DNA of 17,472 nt from Chlorobiales bacterium (GCA_022360275.1 JAKSDC010000160.1:1-17472); one strand, 5' to 3'. Positions 7,203 through 15,065 are shown, numbered from the stretch's first letter. Translations and numbers: made by a program. The notes: generated by a model not told the origin, from the sequence alone.

Positions 7203-8780
7203 ATGTCTGATCCTGTTATCAAACGTGCATTAGTATCAGTTTTTGATAAAACCGGTATTGTGGATTTCTGCCGTGCGTTGTCAAGCATGGGCGTTGAGAT
7301 TTTTTCTACCGGAGGAACCTTGCGAAAGCTGCAGGACGCAGGAATTGATGCGGCATCCATTTCAACCATTACGGGTTTCCCGGAAATCATGGATGGCCGT
7401 GTAAAAACCCTGCACCCGAAAATCCATGGTGGATTGCTTGCGGTGCGTGATAATGCCGATCATGTGGTACAGGCTGAAGAAAACGGTATCGGCTTTATAG
7501 ATATGGTCATCGTCAACCTGTATCCTTTCGAGGAAACGATTGCAAAGCCTGATGTAACGTTTGACGACGCGATCGAGAATATCGATATAGGCGGCCCGTC
7601 GATGCTTCGGAGCGCGGCGAAAAACAACGAGTCGGTGACCGTCGTTACCGACAGTGCCGATTACGCTCACGTGCTCGATGAAATGCGTTCCAATAACGGT
7701 GCGACGACCCGTTCAACACGGCTCAAGCTGGCAAGAAAGGTGTTCGAGCTGACCTCTCGCTATGATCGTGCGATTGCCGGGTATATGACCGGAGTCGAGA
7801 TGGGAGGTGAAAGTACAGGGGCCGGAAAGGTTTTGCTGGAACTCGAACGGGAGCTCGATATGCGTTACGGGGAGAATCCGCATCAGAGCGCAGGTTTCTA
7901 TCGTATAGATGACGGTAAAGGTTCCCGGTCGTTTGGGGATTACTTTGAAAAGCTGCACGGCAAGGACCTTTCCTACAACAACGTGCTGGACACCGCGGCT
8001 GCAACCGGACTGGTCGAGGAGTTCAGCGGCGAAGATCCGGCCGTGGTGATCATCAAGCATACCAATCCATGCGGCGTTGCACAGGACAATACGCTTGTCG
8101 GGGCATATCGCAAGGCGTTTTCCACGGATACCCAGTCCCCATTCGGCGGCATCATCGCATTCAACAAACCGCTTGATATGGAGGCGGCAAAAGCGGTTGA
8201 TGAGATTTTCACGGAGATTCTGATTGCGCCGTCTTATGAGGATGGTGTGCTTGATCTGCTGATGAAGAAGAAAAACAGGCGTCTTCTGCTGCAGAAGCAG
8301 CCGTTGCCGAAGGACGTTATGGAATACAGGTCAACCCAGTTCGGCATGCTGGTGCAGGACAGGGATAGCCGTATTGTTTCGCGCGAAGACCTGAAAGTCG
8401 TCACAAAGCGTTGGCCTTCATCCGGGGAGCTCGATGACCTCATGTTTGCCTGGAAAATCTGTAAGCATGTAAAATCAAATACTATCGTCTACGTGAAGAA
8501 CCGGCAGACTCTGGGCGTCGGGGCGGGACAGATGTCGCGTGTCGATTCGGCGAAGATCGCCCGGTCAAAGGCTGCAGAAGCCGGGCTTCAACTTAATGGC
8601 TCTGCGGTTGCTTCCGATGCGTTCTTCCCGTTTGCCGACGGCTTGCTGGCAGCAGCTGAAGCAGGGGCAAGCGCGGTGATTCAGCCCGGAGGTTCTATCC
8701 GCGACGAAGAGGTCATCGCCGCTGCCGACGAGCATAATCTGGCGATGGTGTTTACCTCCATGCGGCATTTTAAACATTAG
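7203..8780 (+). CDS. purH: Bifunctional AICAR transformylase / IMP cyclohydrolase
   Basis: Performs the last two steps of IMP synthesis: formylation of AICAR, then ring closure of FAICAR. The 525-residue length is normal. The N-terminal cyclohydrolase (MGS-like) domain spans about 5-150, with STGGT (35-39) and GFPEIMDGRVKTLHPKIHGG (58-77). The transformylase domain follows, with RYGENPHQSAGFY (221-233), the catalytic Lys285-His286 in KHTNPCG and FNKPLD (320-325). Near the end are GQMSRVDS, SDAFFPFADG and the terminal MRHFKH. The start is fixed by the conserved KRALVSVFDKTG. The stop at 8780 is followed directly by a purine-rich heptamer array. Confidence 0.97.
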   Translation: MSDPVIKRALVSVFDKTGIVDFCRALSSMGVEIFSTGGTLRKLQDAGIDAASISTITGFPEIMDGRVKTLHPKIHGGLLAVRDNADHVVQAEENGIGFIDMVIVNLYPFEETIAKPDVTFDDAIENIDIGGPSMLRSAAKNNESVTVVTDSADYAHVLDEMRSNNGATTRSTRLKLARKVFELTSRYDRAIAGYMTGVEMGGESTGAGKVLLELERELDMRYGENPHQSAGFYRIDDGKGSRSFGDYFEKLHGKDLSYNNVLDTAAATGLVEEFSGEDPAVVIIKHTNPCGVAQDNTLVGAYRKAFSTDTQSPFGGIIAFNKPLDMEAAKAVDEIFTEILIAPSYEDGVLDLLMKKKNRRLLLQKQPLPKDVMEYRSTQFGMLVQDRDSRIVSREDLKVVTKRWPSSGELDDLMFAWKICKHVKSNTIVYVKNRQTLGVGAGQMSRVDSAKIARSKAAEAGLQLNGSAVASDAFFPFADGLLAAAEAGASAVIQPGGSIRDEEVIAAADEHNLAMVFTSMRHFKH

Positions 8781-8818
8781 AAGGTAAAGGCAAAAATCAA
8801 AGGTCAAAAGTCAAAATA
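8781..8818 (+). repeat. Degenerate heptamer array directly behind purH
   Basis: Purine-rich on the plus strand, starting with the base after the purH stop. Its complement contains ACTTTTGACCTTTGA, a 15-base exact match to both arrays at 9258-9272 and 9308-9322. The four-helix-bundle gene is therefore bracketed by inverted copies. Confidence 0.75.
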
Positions 8819-8854
8819 CGAGATCAGGTAAAGTATGTTCAAAATGCTGGATGT

Positions 8855-9226
8855 ATGAAAAACGATCTTACTAAAAGGCTTTTCAATTTTGCAGTCACGG
8901 TTATTGGGGTTATCAGAAAATTACCGAGATCATCTGAGTATCAGGTTATCTCTTACCAACTATCTAAATCAGCAACCTCATCAGGTGCAAATTATGAAGA
9001 GGCGCTTGCCGGATCCTCAAAACAGGATTTCATCTATAAGACTGAAATTGCTTTGCGTGAAATGAAAGAGTCGAATTATTGGCTCCGTATCATCAGATCG
9101 ATCGGGAATGAGGAGACAGATATGAAAGAGTGCTGTGACAAATTAATTGATGAATCTTCACAGTTGTCGAAAATACTTGCTTCGATCGTTATCAAGGCAA
9201 AAAAAGGCAGTGAAGGATCGAAGTAG
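8855..9226 (+). CDS. Four-helix-bundle protein (S23 / 23S rRNA intervening-sequence family)
   Basis: A 123-residue protein of the family first seen encoded inside intervening sequences of some 23S rRNA genes and elsewhere as free-standing genes. The core runs from about 5 to 113, with the characteristic SATSSGANYEEALAG (39-53) and the following helix KTEIALREMKESNYWLRII (62-80). The cellular role is not established. Family members form homo-oligomers, and the related bAvd proteins serve diversity-generating retroelements. No reverse transcriptase or template repeat is present here. The gene looks more AT-rich than purH and is bracketed by inverted heptamer arrays. The start ATG at 8855 has only a weak GGATG upstream. 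Confidence 0.88.
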   Translation: MKNDLTKRLFNFAVTVIGVIRKLPRSSEYQVISYQLSKSATSSGANYEEALAGSSKQDFIYKTEIALREMKESNYWLRIIRSIGNEETDMKECCDKLIDESSQLSKILASIVIKAKKGSEGSK

Positions 9227-9229
9227 AGG

Positions 9230-9330
9230 CCTGTTTTCCTTCCTTTTTTGAGTTTTTACTTTTGACCTTTGACTTTCTTCCTGTTTTCCCTCCTCTTTTG
9301 AATTTTTACTTTTGACCTTTGACTTTTCTT
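9230..9330 (-). repeat. 50-bp tandem duplication containing heptamer arrays, 3' of queG
   Basis: Two direct copies start at 9230 and 9280. Both begin CCTGTTTTCC, continue with T-rich heptamers, share TTTTTACTTTTGACCTTTGA and end in a CTT-rich run. I count about three substitutions plus one indel between them. The second copy reaches into queG and supplies its stop codon and last residues. In the queG direction the arrays are purine-rich. Confidence 0.8.
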
Positions 9331-10262
9331 ATGTTCTCCATCACTGCTCTTGCATTGCGTTTCAGACGCTTTAGCCCGGCGCGGAAAATCGGAGTTGCAG
9401 CAAAAAGTGTTTTGAACTGTGACCTTGTGAGGGAAAGAATCTGCTCGGGTGTTATCCTGAGCAGTTCTTTTTTCGGGATGAACTCCGGACAGGTTGGTGC
9501 TGAAGATTGCTGCGCGTTATGCGGGCAGACCTCCTGGCAGATGTCACAGCCGAACAGCCACTCGCCGGTCATAGCCGCCTCTTTTTGATCGAACTCCCTT
9601 TTAAGCTCCACAGTAAGGTAGGAAATGCATTTTCTGGCATCGAGCTTCCCTTCTCCAACAAGGGCTCCCGTAGGACAGCTTCTGATGCACGCATCGCATT
9701 CCTCGCAGGGATCGTATTGTAGGGAAGCGGTAGGAGGAAGCTCGATGTCAAGCAGTATTTCTCCAAGAAAGACATAAGAGCCTCCTCCGGGAACGATAAG
9801 CATGGTGTTTTTTCCGGTTGTTCCAAGACCGGCTTTTTCAGCCCAGGTTTTTTCAAAAACCGGCATACTGTCGACACAGACTTTTCCTGCAACGGGGCCG
9901 GGATATGTCTCGCAGATAAAATCGAGAATTTCCTGAAGTTTGTTTCGAAGGATCCTGTGGTAATCGCTTACAAGCGCATAACGTGAAATTCTGGCCTTGC
10001 CTTTGACTCTTTCAAGTGGGAACATATAGGGGAGAGTTGCGGAAAAAACAGTTTTCGCTTCGGGAAACAGTTTTTCCGGGTATGTTCTCATAGAAAGTTC
10101 TTTCTGCAGGTAAGCCATTTCACCATGACGGTTTTCCCGTATCATCTCGAGCAGTCTTTCACTTTCCTTTTTGCAAGAGGCAACGGAAGCAAACCCTGCT
10201 GCATAGAACCCGATTTTTTCGGCTTTTTGCAAAATGATCTCGCCCAACTGTTTCTTGTTCAT
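9306..10262 (-). CDS. queG: Epoxyqueuosine reductase
   Basis: Reduces epoxyqueuosine to queuosine in tRNA, the last step of the Q pathway, using cobalamin and two [4Fe-4S] clusters. The 318-residue protein has the catalytic-region motif VDSMPVFEKTWAEKAGLG (130-147, with the conserved Asp131) followed by GKN. Cluster cysteines are Cys186, 189, 192 and 196 (CEECDACIRSC), Cys212, and Cys239, 242 and 246 (CDICQEVC). It lacks the C-terminal HEAT-repeat extension of the longer Escherichia coli form, a common short version. The last residues KVKGQK and the TAA stop are written by a heptamer repeat, so the natural C terminus has been replaced or extended. It diverges from the crtU-like gene. queE lies about 2.8 kb away in another transcription unit. 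Confidence 0.94.
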   Translation of the reverse strand: MNKKQLGEIILQKAEKIGFYAAGFASVASCKKESERLLEMIRENRHGEMAYLQKELSMRTYPEKLFPEAKTVFSATLPYMFPLERVKGKARISRYALVSDYHRILRNKLQEILDFICETYPGPVAGKVCVDSMPVFEKTWAEKAGLGTTGKNTMLIVPGGGSYVFLGEILLDIELPPTASLQYDPCEECDACIRSCPTGALVGEGKLDARKCISYLTVELKREFDQKEAAMTGEWLFGCDICQEVCPHNAQQSSAPTCPEFIPKKELLRITPEQILSLTRSQFKTLFAATPIFRAGLKRLKRNARAVMENIRKVKGQK

Positions 10263-10317
10263 CCGGCTCCAGTGTGGTCAGGAAAATTAATCCGATCCAT
10301 TCAGGTAAAAAGTATTT

Positions 10318-10347
10318 ATTATATACCATACGTAATCCAGTCCGCAA
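10318..10347 (-). promoter_or_regulatory. Candidate queG promoter
   Basis: On the minus strand TATAAT (complement of 10318-10323) lies 18 bases downstream of TTGCGG (complement of 10342-10347). An overlapping TATATA is preceded by TG, as in extended -10 sites. The predicted leader is about 50 bases. The promoter for the divergent crtU-like gene must lie in the same 105-bp gap, but I could not place it. Confidence 0.35.
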
Positions 10348-10367
10348 GTATTTTTGTCCAAGCATCT

Positions 10368-12290
10368 ATGAATCGCAGGAATTTTCTCGGGAGATTTTTC
10401 AGACGCACAGGTGCTGTTGCCGGGGTTGCGGCTATCGGGACAGCAGGAGTGTTGGGGTATTACCAGCCCCGAAAAGAATTGTACCGGGAGCCGGATGCAC
10501 CAATGTGGAAGGAATTTGGTGAAAAGCTTGAAAAACCGAAAAAAGCGGTTGTTATAGGCGGCGGGCTTGCCGGAATCAGTGCTGCTATGGAGCTGGCAAA
10601 AAGGAATTTCGATGTGACGCTTATCGAGGCTTCGACCGACCTGGGCGGAAAGCTGACGGGCTGGGACGTTGAAGCCCTTGGGCAGCGGTTTCCGGTAGAG
10701 CACGGTTTTCACGGTTATTTCAACCAGTATTACAATCTCAACGAGATGTTTGCGGAGTCGGGAGTTGGTGATGTTTTCATGCCGGCTCCCGGTTATCCGG
10801 TTCTGTTCAAGGACCAGCCGCTGGAAGTGTTCGGCAAGACTCCCAAGCTGTTTCCGCTCAATCTTTTTTCTGTCCTGCAGCAGTCGGAATCGCTGGACGT
10901 CGTTCCGATTATGAAGGACTTCAAACAGATGCTGCCTGTTCTCGACATGTTTCGTTATGAGTATGGGCGGACGTTCGAGCAGTATGACAGCATTGATTTT
11001 ATGACATTTTGCCGCGAAGAGGACATTTACAGGCCGTTTCTCAGGACGGTGCTGCATCCTTTTTCCGATGCGACCATGAACCGTATGGAGGTTCTTTCCG
11101 CGGCTGAAGCAATCCGGTATTTTCATTTCTACTTCATGGGCAGTCCTGAAGCTCTTGGTTACCGGATTACAAAGGAAAACTGCATGGACGCTCTTGTTCG
11201 GCCGATGGAGCGGCGGTTGAAAGAACTCGGAGTCAGAATCCTTTCGGGAAAGAATGTCGGCAGACTTGTGGTCGAGGGTGAAAAAGTGTCCGGTGTTGAA
11301 CTGGAGGGCAGGGGAGAGGAGAGCGTTGTTGCCGTTGCTGATATTTCGACGGTAAGAGAAGGTGAATGGAGCTCGCTGGAGACCGAGAACGGGCCGCCGG
11401 TTCTCTTGACATTGCGAAATGGAGAGTATCGTGCTTTTGACGCAGCCTGCACGCATATGGGCTGTCCGGTCGTTCCCGACAAAAAGTCGGGCGGATTTTT
11501 CTGTCCCTGCCATGCAGGGGTTTTCGATGAGAACGGTGCTGTAGTGAGCGGCCCTCCGGAACACCCTCTGCAGCAGCTTGAGGTGAGGGTTGCAGGTCAG
11601 CAACTCCTTGTCGCAGCAGGCCGGGCCGAAAGGCCCGAGGTGCTGGAGTGCGATTACTGTGTCCTCGCTGCTGACGTTATAGGGACGAAGGAGATTGTCG
11701 GACGATCGGACATCCGTCAGCCGGAGTTCAGGGAACAGATCGCCGCGCTCGGAACGGCCGATCCCTATGTTGTCTGGCGGTTATGGCTGGATAAACCGCT
11801 AAGTTCAGCGGAATATCCTTTTTATACCGTGGCAGGGTATTCCTATACGGATTCAGTTTCCTTGTTTTCACGTTTTCAGGAGCCGTTCATTTCCTGGGCA
11901 AAACGATATGGAGGCAGTGTCGTTGAACTGCACGCCTATGCCATCGCTCCTGAAGATATGCGCCCGGACGAGGTGATCAAGGAGACGATGCTCAAAGAGA
12001 TGCATCACATGTTCCCGGAAACAAAGCAGGCTTCCGTTCTTTATGATGTCTATATGCGGCAGCAGAACTTTACGCGCTGGGCGCCGGGAGATCATGCAAG
12101 CCGGCCGGTATCGGAGACGCCGCTTGAAAACCTTTCGCTTGCCGGCGACTGGGTGAAAGTGGACGCTCCGGTGTTCCTTATGGAGGCGGCGGTATTCACC
12201 GGGCGGCTTGCGGTCAACGCGATCTGCCGCAAAGAATCATTGAAACCCACTCCTCTCCCTATAGTGCCGATGGATGGGATTTTTGTGTGA
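10368..12290 (+). CDS. crtU: FAD oxidoreductase with inserted Rieske domain, probable carotenoid desaturase/methyltransferase CrtU
   Basis: A 640-residue flavoprotein of the carotenoid desaturase superfamily. It probably converts a beta-ionone end ring to an aromatic ring (gamma-carotene to chlorobactene, beta-carotene to isorenieratene). The N terminus NRRNFLGRFF with a following hydrophobic stretch (15-31) is a Tat-like signal or anchor. The Rossmann motif VVIGGGLAGISAAMELAKRN lies at 61-80, preceded by a basic stretch. A Rieske domain of about 90 residues interrupts the flavoprotein fold at about 325-420: Cys361-Thr-His363 and Cys379-x2-His382 bind [2Fe-2S], and Cys366 with Cys381 match the disulfide pair of bc-type Rieske proteins. 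The C-terminal FAD motif is LAGDWVKVDAPVFLMEAAVFTG. The frame is open upstream to 10125, but that part overlaps queG; ATG 10368 starts the signal. The Rieske insertion fits the CrtU/CruE group as I recall it; a related desaturase is the alternative. Confidence 0.72.
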   Translation: MNRRNFLGRFFRRTGAVAGVAAIGTAGVLGYYQPRKELYREPDAPMWKEFGEKLEKPKKAVVIGGGLAGISAAMELAKRNFDVTLIEASTDLGGKLTGWDVEALGQRFPVEHGFHGYFNQYYNLNEMFAESGVGDVFMPAPGYPVLFKDQPLEVFGKTPKLFPLNLFSVLQQSESLDVVPIMKDFKQMLPVLDMFRYEYGRTFEQYDSIDFMTFCREEDIYRPFLRTVLHPFSDATMNRMEVLSAAEAIRYFHFYFMGSPEALGYRITKENCMDALVRPMERRLKELGVRILSGKNVGRLVVEGEKVSGVELEGRGEESVVAVADISTVREGEWSSLETENGPPVLLTLRNGEYRAFDAACTHMGCPVVPDKKSGGFFCPCHAGVFDENGAVVSGPPEHPLQQLEVRVAGQQLLVAAGRAERPEVLECDYCVLAADVIGTKEIVGRSDIRQPEFREQIAALGTADPYVVWRLWLDKPLSSAEYPFYTVAGYSYTDSVSLFSRFQEPFISWAKRYGGSVVELHAYAIAPEDMRPDEVIKETMLKEMHHMFPETKQASVLYDVYMRQQNFTRWAPGDHASRPVSETPLENLSLAGDWVKVDAPVFLMEAAVFTGRLAVNAICRKESLKPTPLPIVPMDGIFV

Positions 12291-12298
12291 TCGGTTTC

Positions 12299-13810
12299 CT
12301 ACTCACCATTCCCTATCCATTCTGCTCGGCGTAAGGTATAATGCGCATCGCTATAGACTGTTTCTCCTGGAAGGTCGGCGGCTGAAGGCATTTCCGATGG
12401 AATGATATAGTGGGTAATATTATACTGCTTAACAAGCTGTCTAAGTGTTCGGCCTTTTTCTTCAGCGGTTTCCGTTGTATAAAAAGCCTCTGCTAATCGG
12501 CAACGCTCGTCCCATTCTATAACCTCCTTATCCTTGTAAGGATGGGTTTTTCTATTTGCAAGGATTGGTATCCCGGATTCGAGCCGGAACTTGTCAAAGA
12601 GGCTGTTATCAGGTGGAACAAGGTAGATATCTTCTGATGATCCATGACTGGATGCATAGTGGATAGCTCCCATTTCTATACCTTTTCCGTAGGCTTTAAA
12701 TGTGTCGACTTGCTTATTGATATTCCTGATAGTAAGAAACAACAGGAGTGTGCTGGTGGTGATAATGACTATCGGTAGCAGTGTCTTTTGTTTTTCAAGT
12801 AGCAGGTTGCTTGATTGAGCGGCCCATGCGATAAGGACACTGATAGAAAGAGGTGCGAGGAGGACGGAGTGTCGCCAGGGGGTCGTGAAAGCAAGCGTTG
12901 TATTCGGGGAAAAGTAGAGGTATATCCCTGAAAGAGCTATAACGAGATACAAGGTAAACATAATCGGAAATAGTCTGCTTTTTCTTATTAGAAGCGTTGA
13001 AAAAAGCATAAGGCACATTTTTAGAAAGGACTCCGTGTTAAACCAGAGATGAATGTTTGTATGGTGTGGTATTCTTTTATTGGTGAGTATATCCATCGCT
13101 TCAGCATGTAAAGCTTCTGCTGTTGGTGCGAAGAGAATGATATGCCGTAAAACGAAAGGAGCTGAAATCAGCGTGAAAAGGAGTAACGGTACTATAGTTT
13201 TTTTTATACCTTGTTTGTCTTTTACCAGTGAAAGGATCGTATAGTTTGCCTGGACGATGAGGGCAGTAGGGAGGTAGGCAGGGTGAAATGCTGCTGAAAG
13301 AGCAAGCAGGATAGATGCTGTTTTCAAATGGTTGTTGAGGAACCTTTCTATGGAAAGAAGAAAAAAAACGCCAAAAACGCAGGGCTGCAAATATGTTCCA
13401 AGAAGATATTGGCCTGCAAGCCCTGTTTTCGGGTGGTATACAAGGAAAAACAAAGCACTATAGACAAGTATGGGGGCAGTTTTTTTTAAACCGGGAAAAA
13501 GATATTGTGCAATTTTTCCAAGTGTATAGAAATAGATCAACAGGGCGGCCCCGAAGATAAAATATGTGATCTCAATGGAGTTGAAAAGGTAGAGTGTTTT
13601 TACGAGAAAAGTAAACAGCGGAAGAGGATCGAGAGTGTTGGCCATCCAATCGTTCTCAAGGAAGCCATAACCGGCCTCTCCTGCACCATGGAGGAATTTT
13701 GTGTTCTGGTTGCTTGTGTAAAGAGGATTTTTTTTATGATAAACTACAAACAATAACCCTAATAATAGCCATTGCAGTTCTTGGGTTTTCAAGATTCCGC
13801 GGTTTTTCAT
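12299..13810 (-). CDS. Polytopic membrane protein, possibly GT-C-like with DUF6798-type C-terminal region
   Basis: About 503 residues with some ten hydrophobic segments between about 12 and 362, then a soluble C-terminal domain (365-503). The tail, with VPPDNSLFDKFRLESGIPIL, an HPYKDKEVIEWDERC stretch and YNITHYIIPSE, resembles the C-terminal region of bacterial membrane proteins related to GT-C glycosyltransferases (DUF6798-like). That match is from memory and moderate. No catalytic residue can be named, though NDW near 53-55 is in the loop where GT-C enzymes have acidic residues. The frame stays open to 13939, but residues 13-24 of that longer form are written by a heptamer array, so it is unlikely. 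An ATG at 13867 (522 residues) is possible. No start has a clear ribosome-binding site. The gene is more AT-rich than its neighbours. It converges on the crtU-like gene with 8 bp between stops. Confidence 0.7.
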   Translation of the reverse strand: MKNRGILKTQELQWLLLGLLFVVYHKKNPLYTSNQNTKFLHGAGEAGYGFLENDWMANTLDPLPLFTFLVKTLYLFNSIEITYFIFGAALLIYFYTLGKIAQYLFPGLKKTAPILVYSALFFLVYHPKTGLAGQYLLGTYLQPCVFGVFFLLSIERFLNNHLKTASILLALSAAFHPAYLPTALIVQANYTILSLVKDKQGIKKTIVPLLLFTLISAPFVLRHIILFAPTAEALHAEAMDILTNKRIPHHTNIHLWFNTESFLKMCLMLFSTLLIRKSRLFPIMFTLYLVIALSGIYLYFSPNTTLAFTTPWRHSVLLAPLSISVLIAWAAQSSNLLLEKQKTLLPIVIITTSTLLLFLTIRNINKQVDTFKAYGKGIEMGAIHYASSHGSSEDIYLVPPDNSLFDKFRLESGIPILANRKTHPYKDKEVIEWDERCRLAEAFYTTETAEEKGRTLRQLVKQYNITHYIIPSEMPSAADLPGETVYSDAHYTLRRAEWIGNGE

Positions 13811-13867
13811 GTAATGTGTTTCGTCGCCGGTTATTTTTATTACCTGATCTGAAAGCCGTTCTCCCAT

Positions 13868-13903
13868 CTTTTTTTTGACTTTTGGCCTTTGCCTTTTGAC
13901 TTT
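13868..13903 (-). repeat. Degenerate heptamer array directly behind the serine hydrolase gene
   Basis: Plus-strand units TTTTTGA, CTTTTGG, CCTTTGC, CTTTTGA. It touches, and shares bases with, the stop codon of the serine hydrolase gene, and is purine-rich in that gene's direction. It also forms the spacer before the next gene of the minus-strand run. Confidence 0.75.
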
Positions 13904-15065
13904 ACTGCTCAAGTCCCAGGCATTTGACAACCGTGTCATGCAACATGGGGCGGAACGTGCGGATTTTGATGTTTTCCGATGAGGGGTGTACCCTGTTGGT
14001 GAGCGTTATAACGGCAAGCTCTTTTTCAGGGTCAATCCATATGCTGGTTCCGGTATAGCCGAGATGTCCGTAAGAATCTGCTGAAAAATAGCTCCCTGAT
14101 GAGGATCGGCCGTTCAGGGATCGAAGATCCCAGCCCAAAGCTCGTGAATGACCAGGATGCCTTTTGGTAAAGTGTTTCACGGTCGATGGACGGAAGAACC
14201 TCTTGTTGTTATACCTGCCTTCATGCATGAGCATTTTTACAAACACCACGAGGTCCCCGGTAGTGGAAAACAGACCGGCATGTCCTGCATATCCGCCAAG
14301 AAGTGCGGCATTGTGGTCATGCACAAGGGGCCTTGGCCCGGGAAGAGACCAGAGAGTATCTGTTTCTGTCGGCGCTATTGTTGAGAGGAGGCTGTCGGGA
14401 GGATTAAAGATGCTCGATTGCATCCCCAAAGGTTTTGAAAAACGTTCCTGAAAGTTTTCTTCGAGCGTATTTCCTGTGACCCGTTCAATGACTGTTCCGA
14501 GCGTGATGAACCCGAGATCACTGTATGTTGTTTTCGTGCCCGGTGGTGACAGAAGCTTTTCATTGTAAATAGCTTCTAAAACCTCATCAGCTGTACGGCA
14601 GGTCTTGATAAAAAACTTGTGTGCGACAAGTCCGGAATTATGCTGCAGCAGGTTTTTCAGAGTGACGCTGTTCTTGCCCTGTCTCGAAAACTCGGGAAGG
14701 TAACGTGCAACCGGGGCGTCTATGTCGAGAGAATCTCTCTCGGTGAGCTGCATGATGATGCTTGTGGTGACTATCGGCTTGTTCAGCGATGCCAGATCAT
14801 AGATAGTGGATGTATCTGCAGAAAGCGAATGCTTGTCGTATGTCAGCCTGCCGAAGGCTTTGTGAAACACTACATCACCCTTGTATATTACGGCAACGCT
14901 TGCTCCGGGGAAGACGCCGTCGGCAATTGATTGTTCCATAAAGGCTTCAAGTGCCCTGAACCTGTTCGTCGCAGCTGCCGTTGTGTGCAGTGAGATGACG
15001 AACAAGATAGTAACCAGGAAAAAACCTATCGGCTTATGGACACTGCTCTGCATCTTTTGCTTCAT
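13902..15065 (-). CDS. Exported serine hydrolase, class C beta-lactamase / DD-peptidase fold
   Basis: A 387-residue protein of the Beta-lactamase (PF00144) family. A basic start and hydrophobic stretch (about 12-32) ending TTAAA predict a signal peptide, so it acts in the periplasm. The nucleophile motif is Ser93-Leu-Asn-Lys96 (DLASLNKP). The second motif is Tyr181-Ser-Asp183, where Asn is more usual at the third position. The third is Gly336-Tyr-Thr-Gly339 in HLGYTGTS. The stretch VHDHNAALLGGYAGHAGLFS (248-267) resembles the serine hydrolase half of Bacteroidota proteins fused to a NagZ-type glycosidase. A role in peptidoglycan or muropeptide turnover is more likely than drug resistance. It starts 32 bp behind mlaD and is probably co-transcribed. 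Met5 is an alternative start. Confidence 0.87.
   Translation of the reverse strand: MKQKMQSSVHKPIGFFLVTILFVISLHTTAAATNRFRALEAFMEQSIADGVFPGASVAVIYKGDVVFHKAFGRLTYDKHSLSADTSTIYDLASLNKPIVTTSIIMQLTERDSLDIDAPVARYLPEFSRQGKNSVTLKNLLQHNSGLVAHKFFIKTCRTADEVLEAIYNEKLLSPPGTKTTYSDLGFITLGTVIERVTGNTLEENFQERFSKPLGMQSSIFNPPDSLLSTIAPTETDTLWSLPGPRPLVHDHNAALLGGYAGHAGLFSTTGDLVVFVKMLMHEGRYNNKRFFRPSTVKHFTKRHPGHSRALGWDLRSLNGRSSSGSYFSADSYGHLGYTGTSIWIDPEKELAVITLTNRVHPSSENIKIRTFRPMLHDTVVKCLGLEQ

Noticed and set aside
8855..9330. Diversity-generating retroelement around the Avd-like four-helix gene
   Set aside because: No reverse transcriptase, variable target gene or adenine-biased template repeat is present. Flanking genes are purH and queG.
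10287..11603. 438-codon open frame on the minus strand opposite the crtU-like gene
   Set aside because: The plus-strand frame has a Tat-like signal, FAD and Rieske motifs. The opposite frame has no recognisable domain and is a shadow of it.
13811..13939. N-terminal extension of the membrane protein gene to 13939
   Set aside because: The extra residues are a lysine/arginine-rich stretch written by a heptamer array and overlap the serine hydrolase stop, so a later start is more likely.
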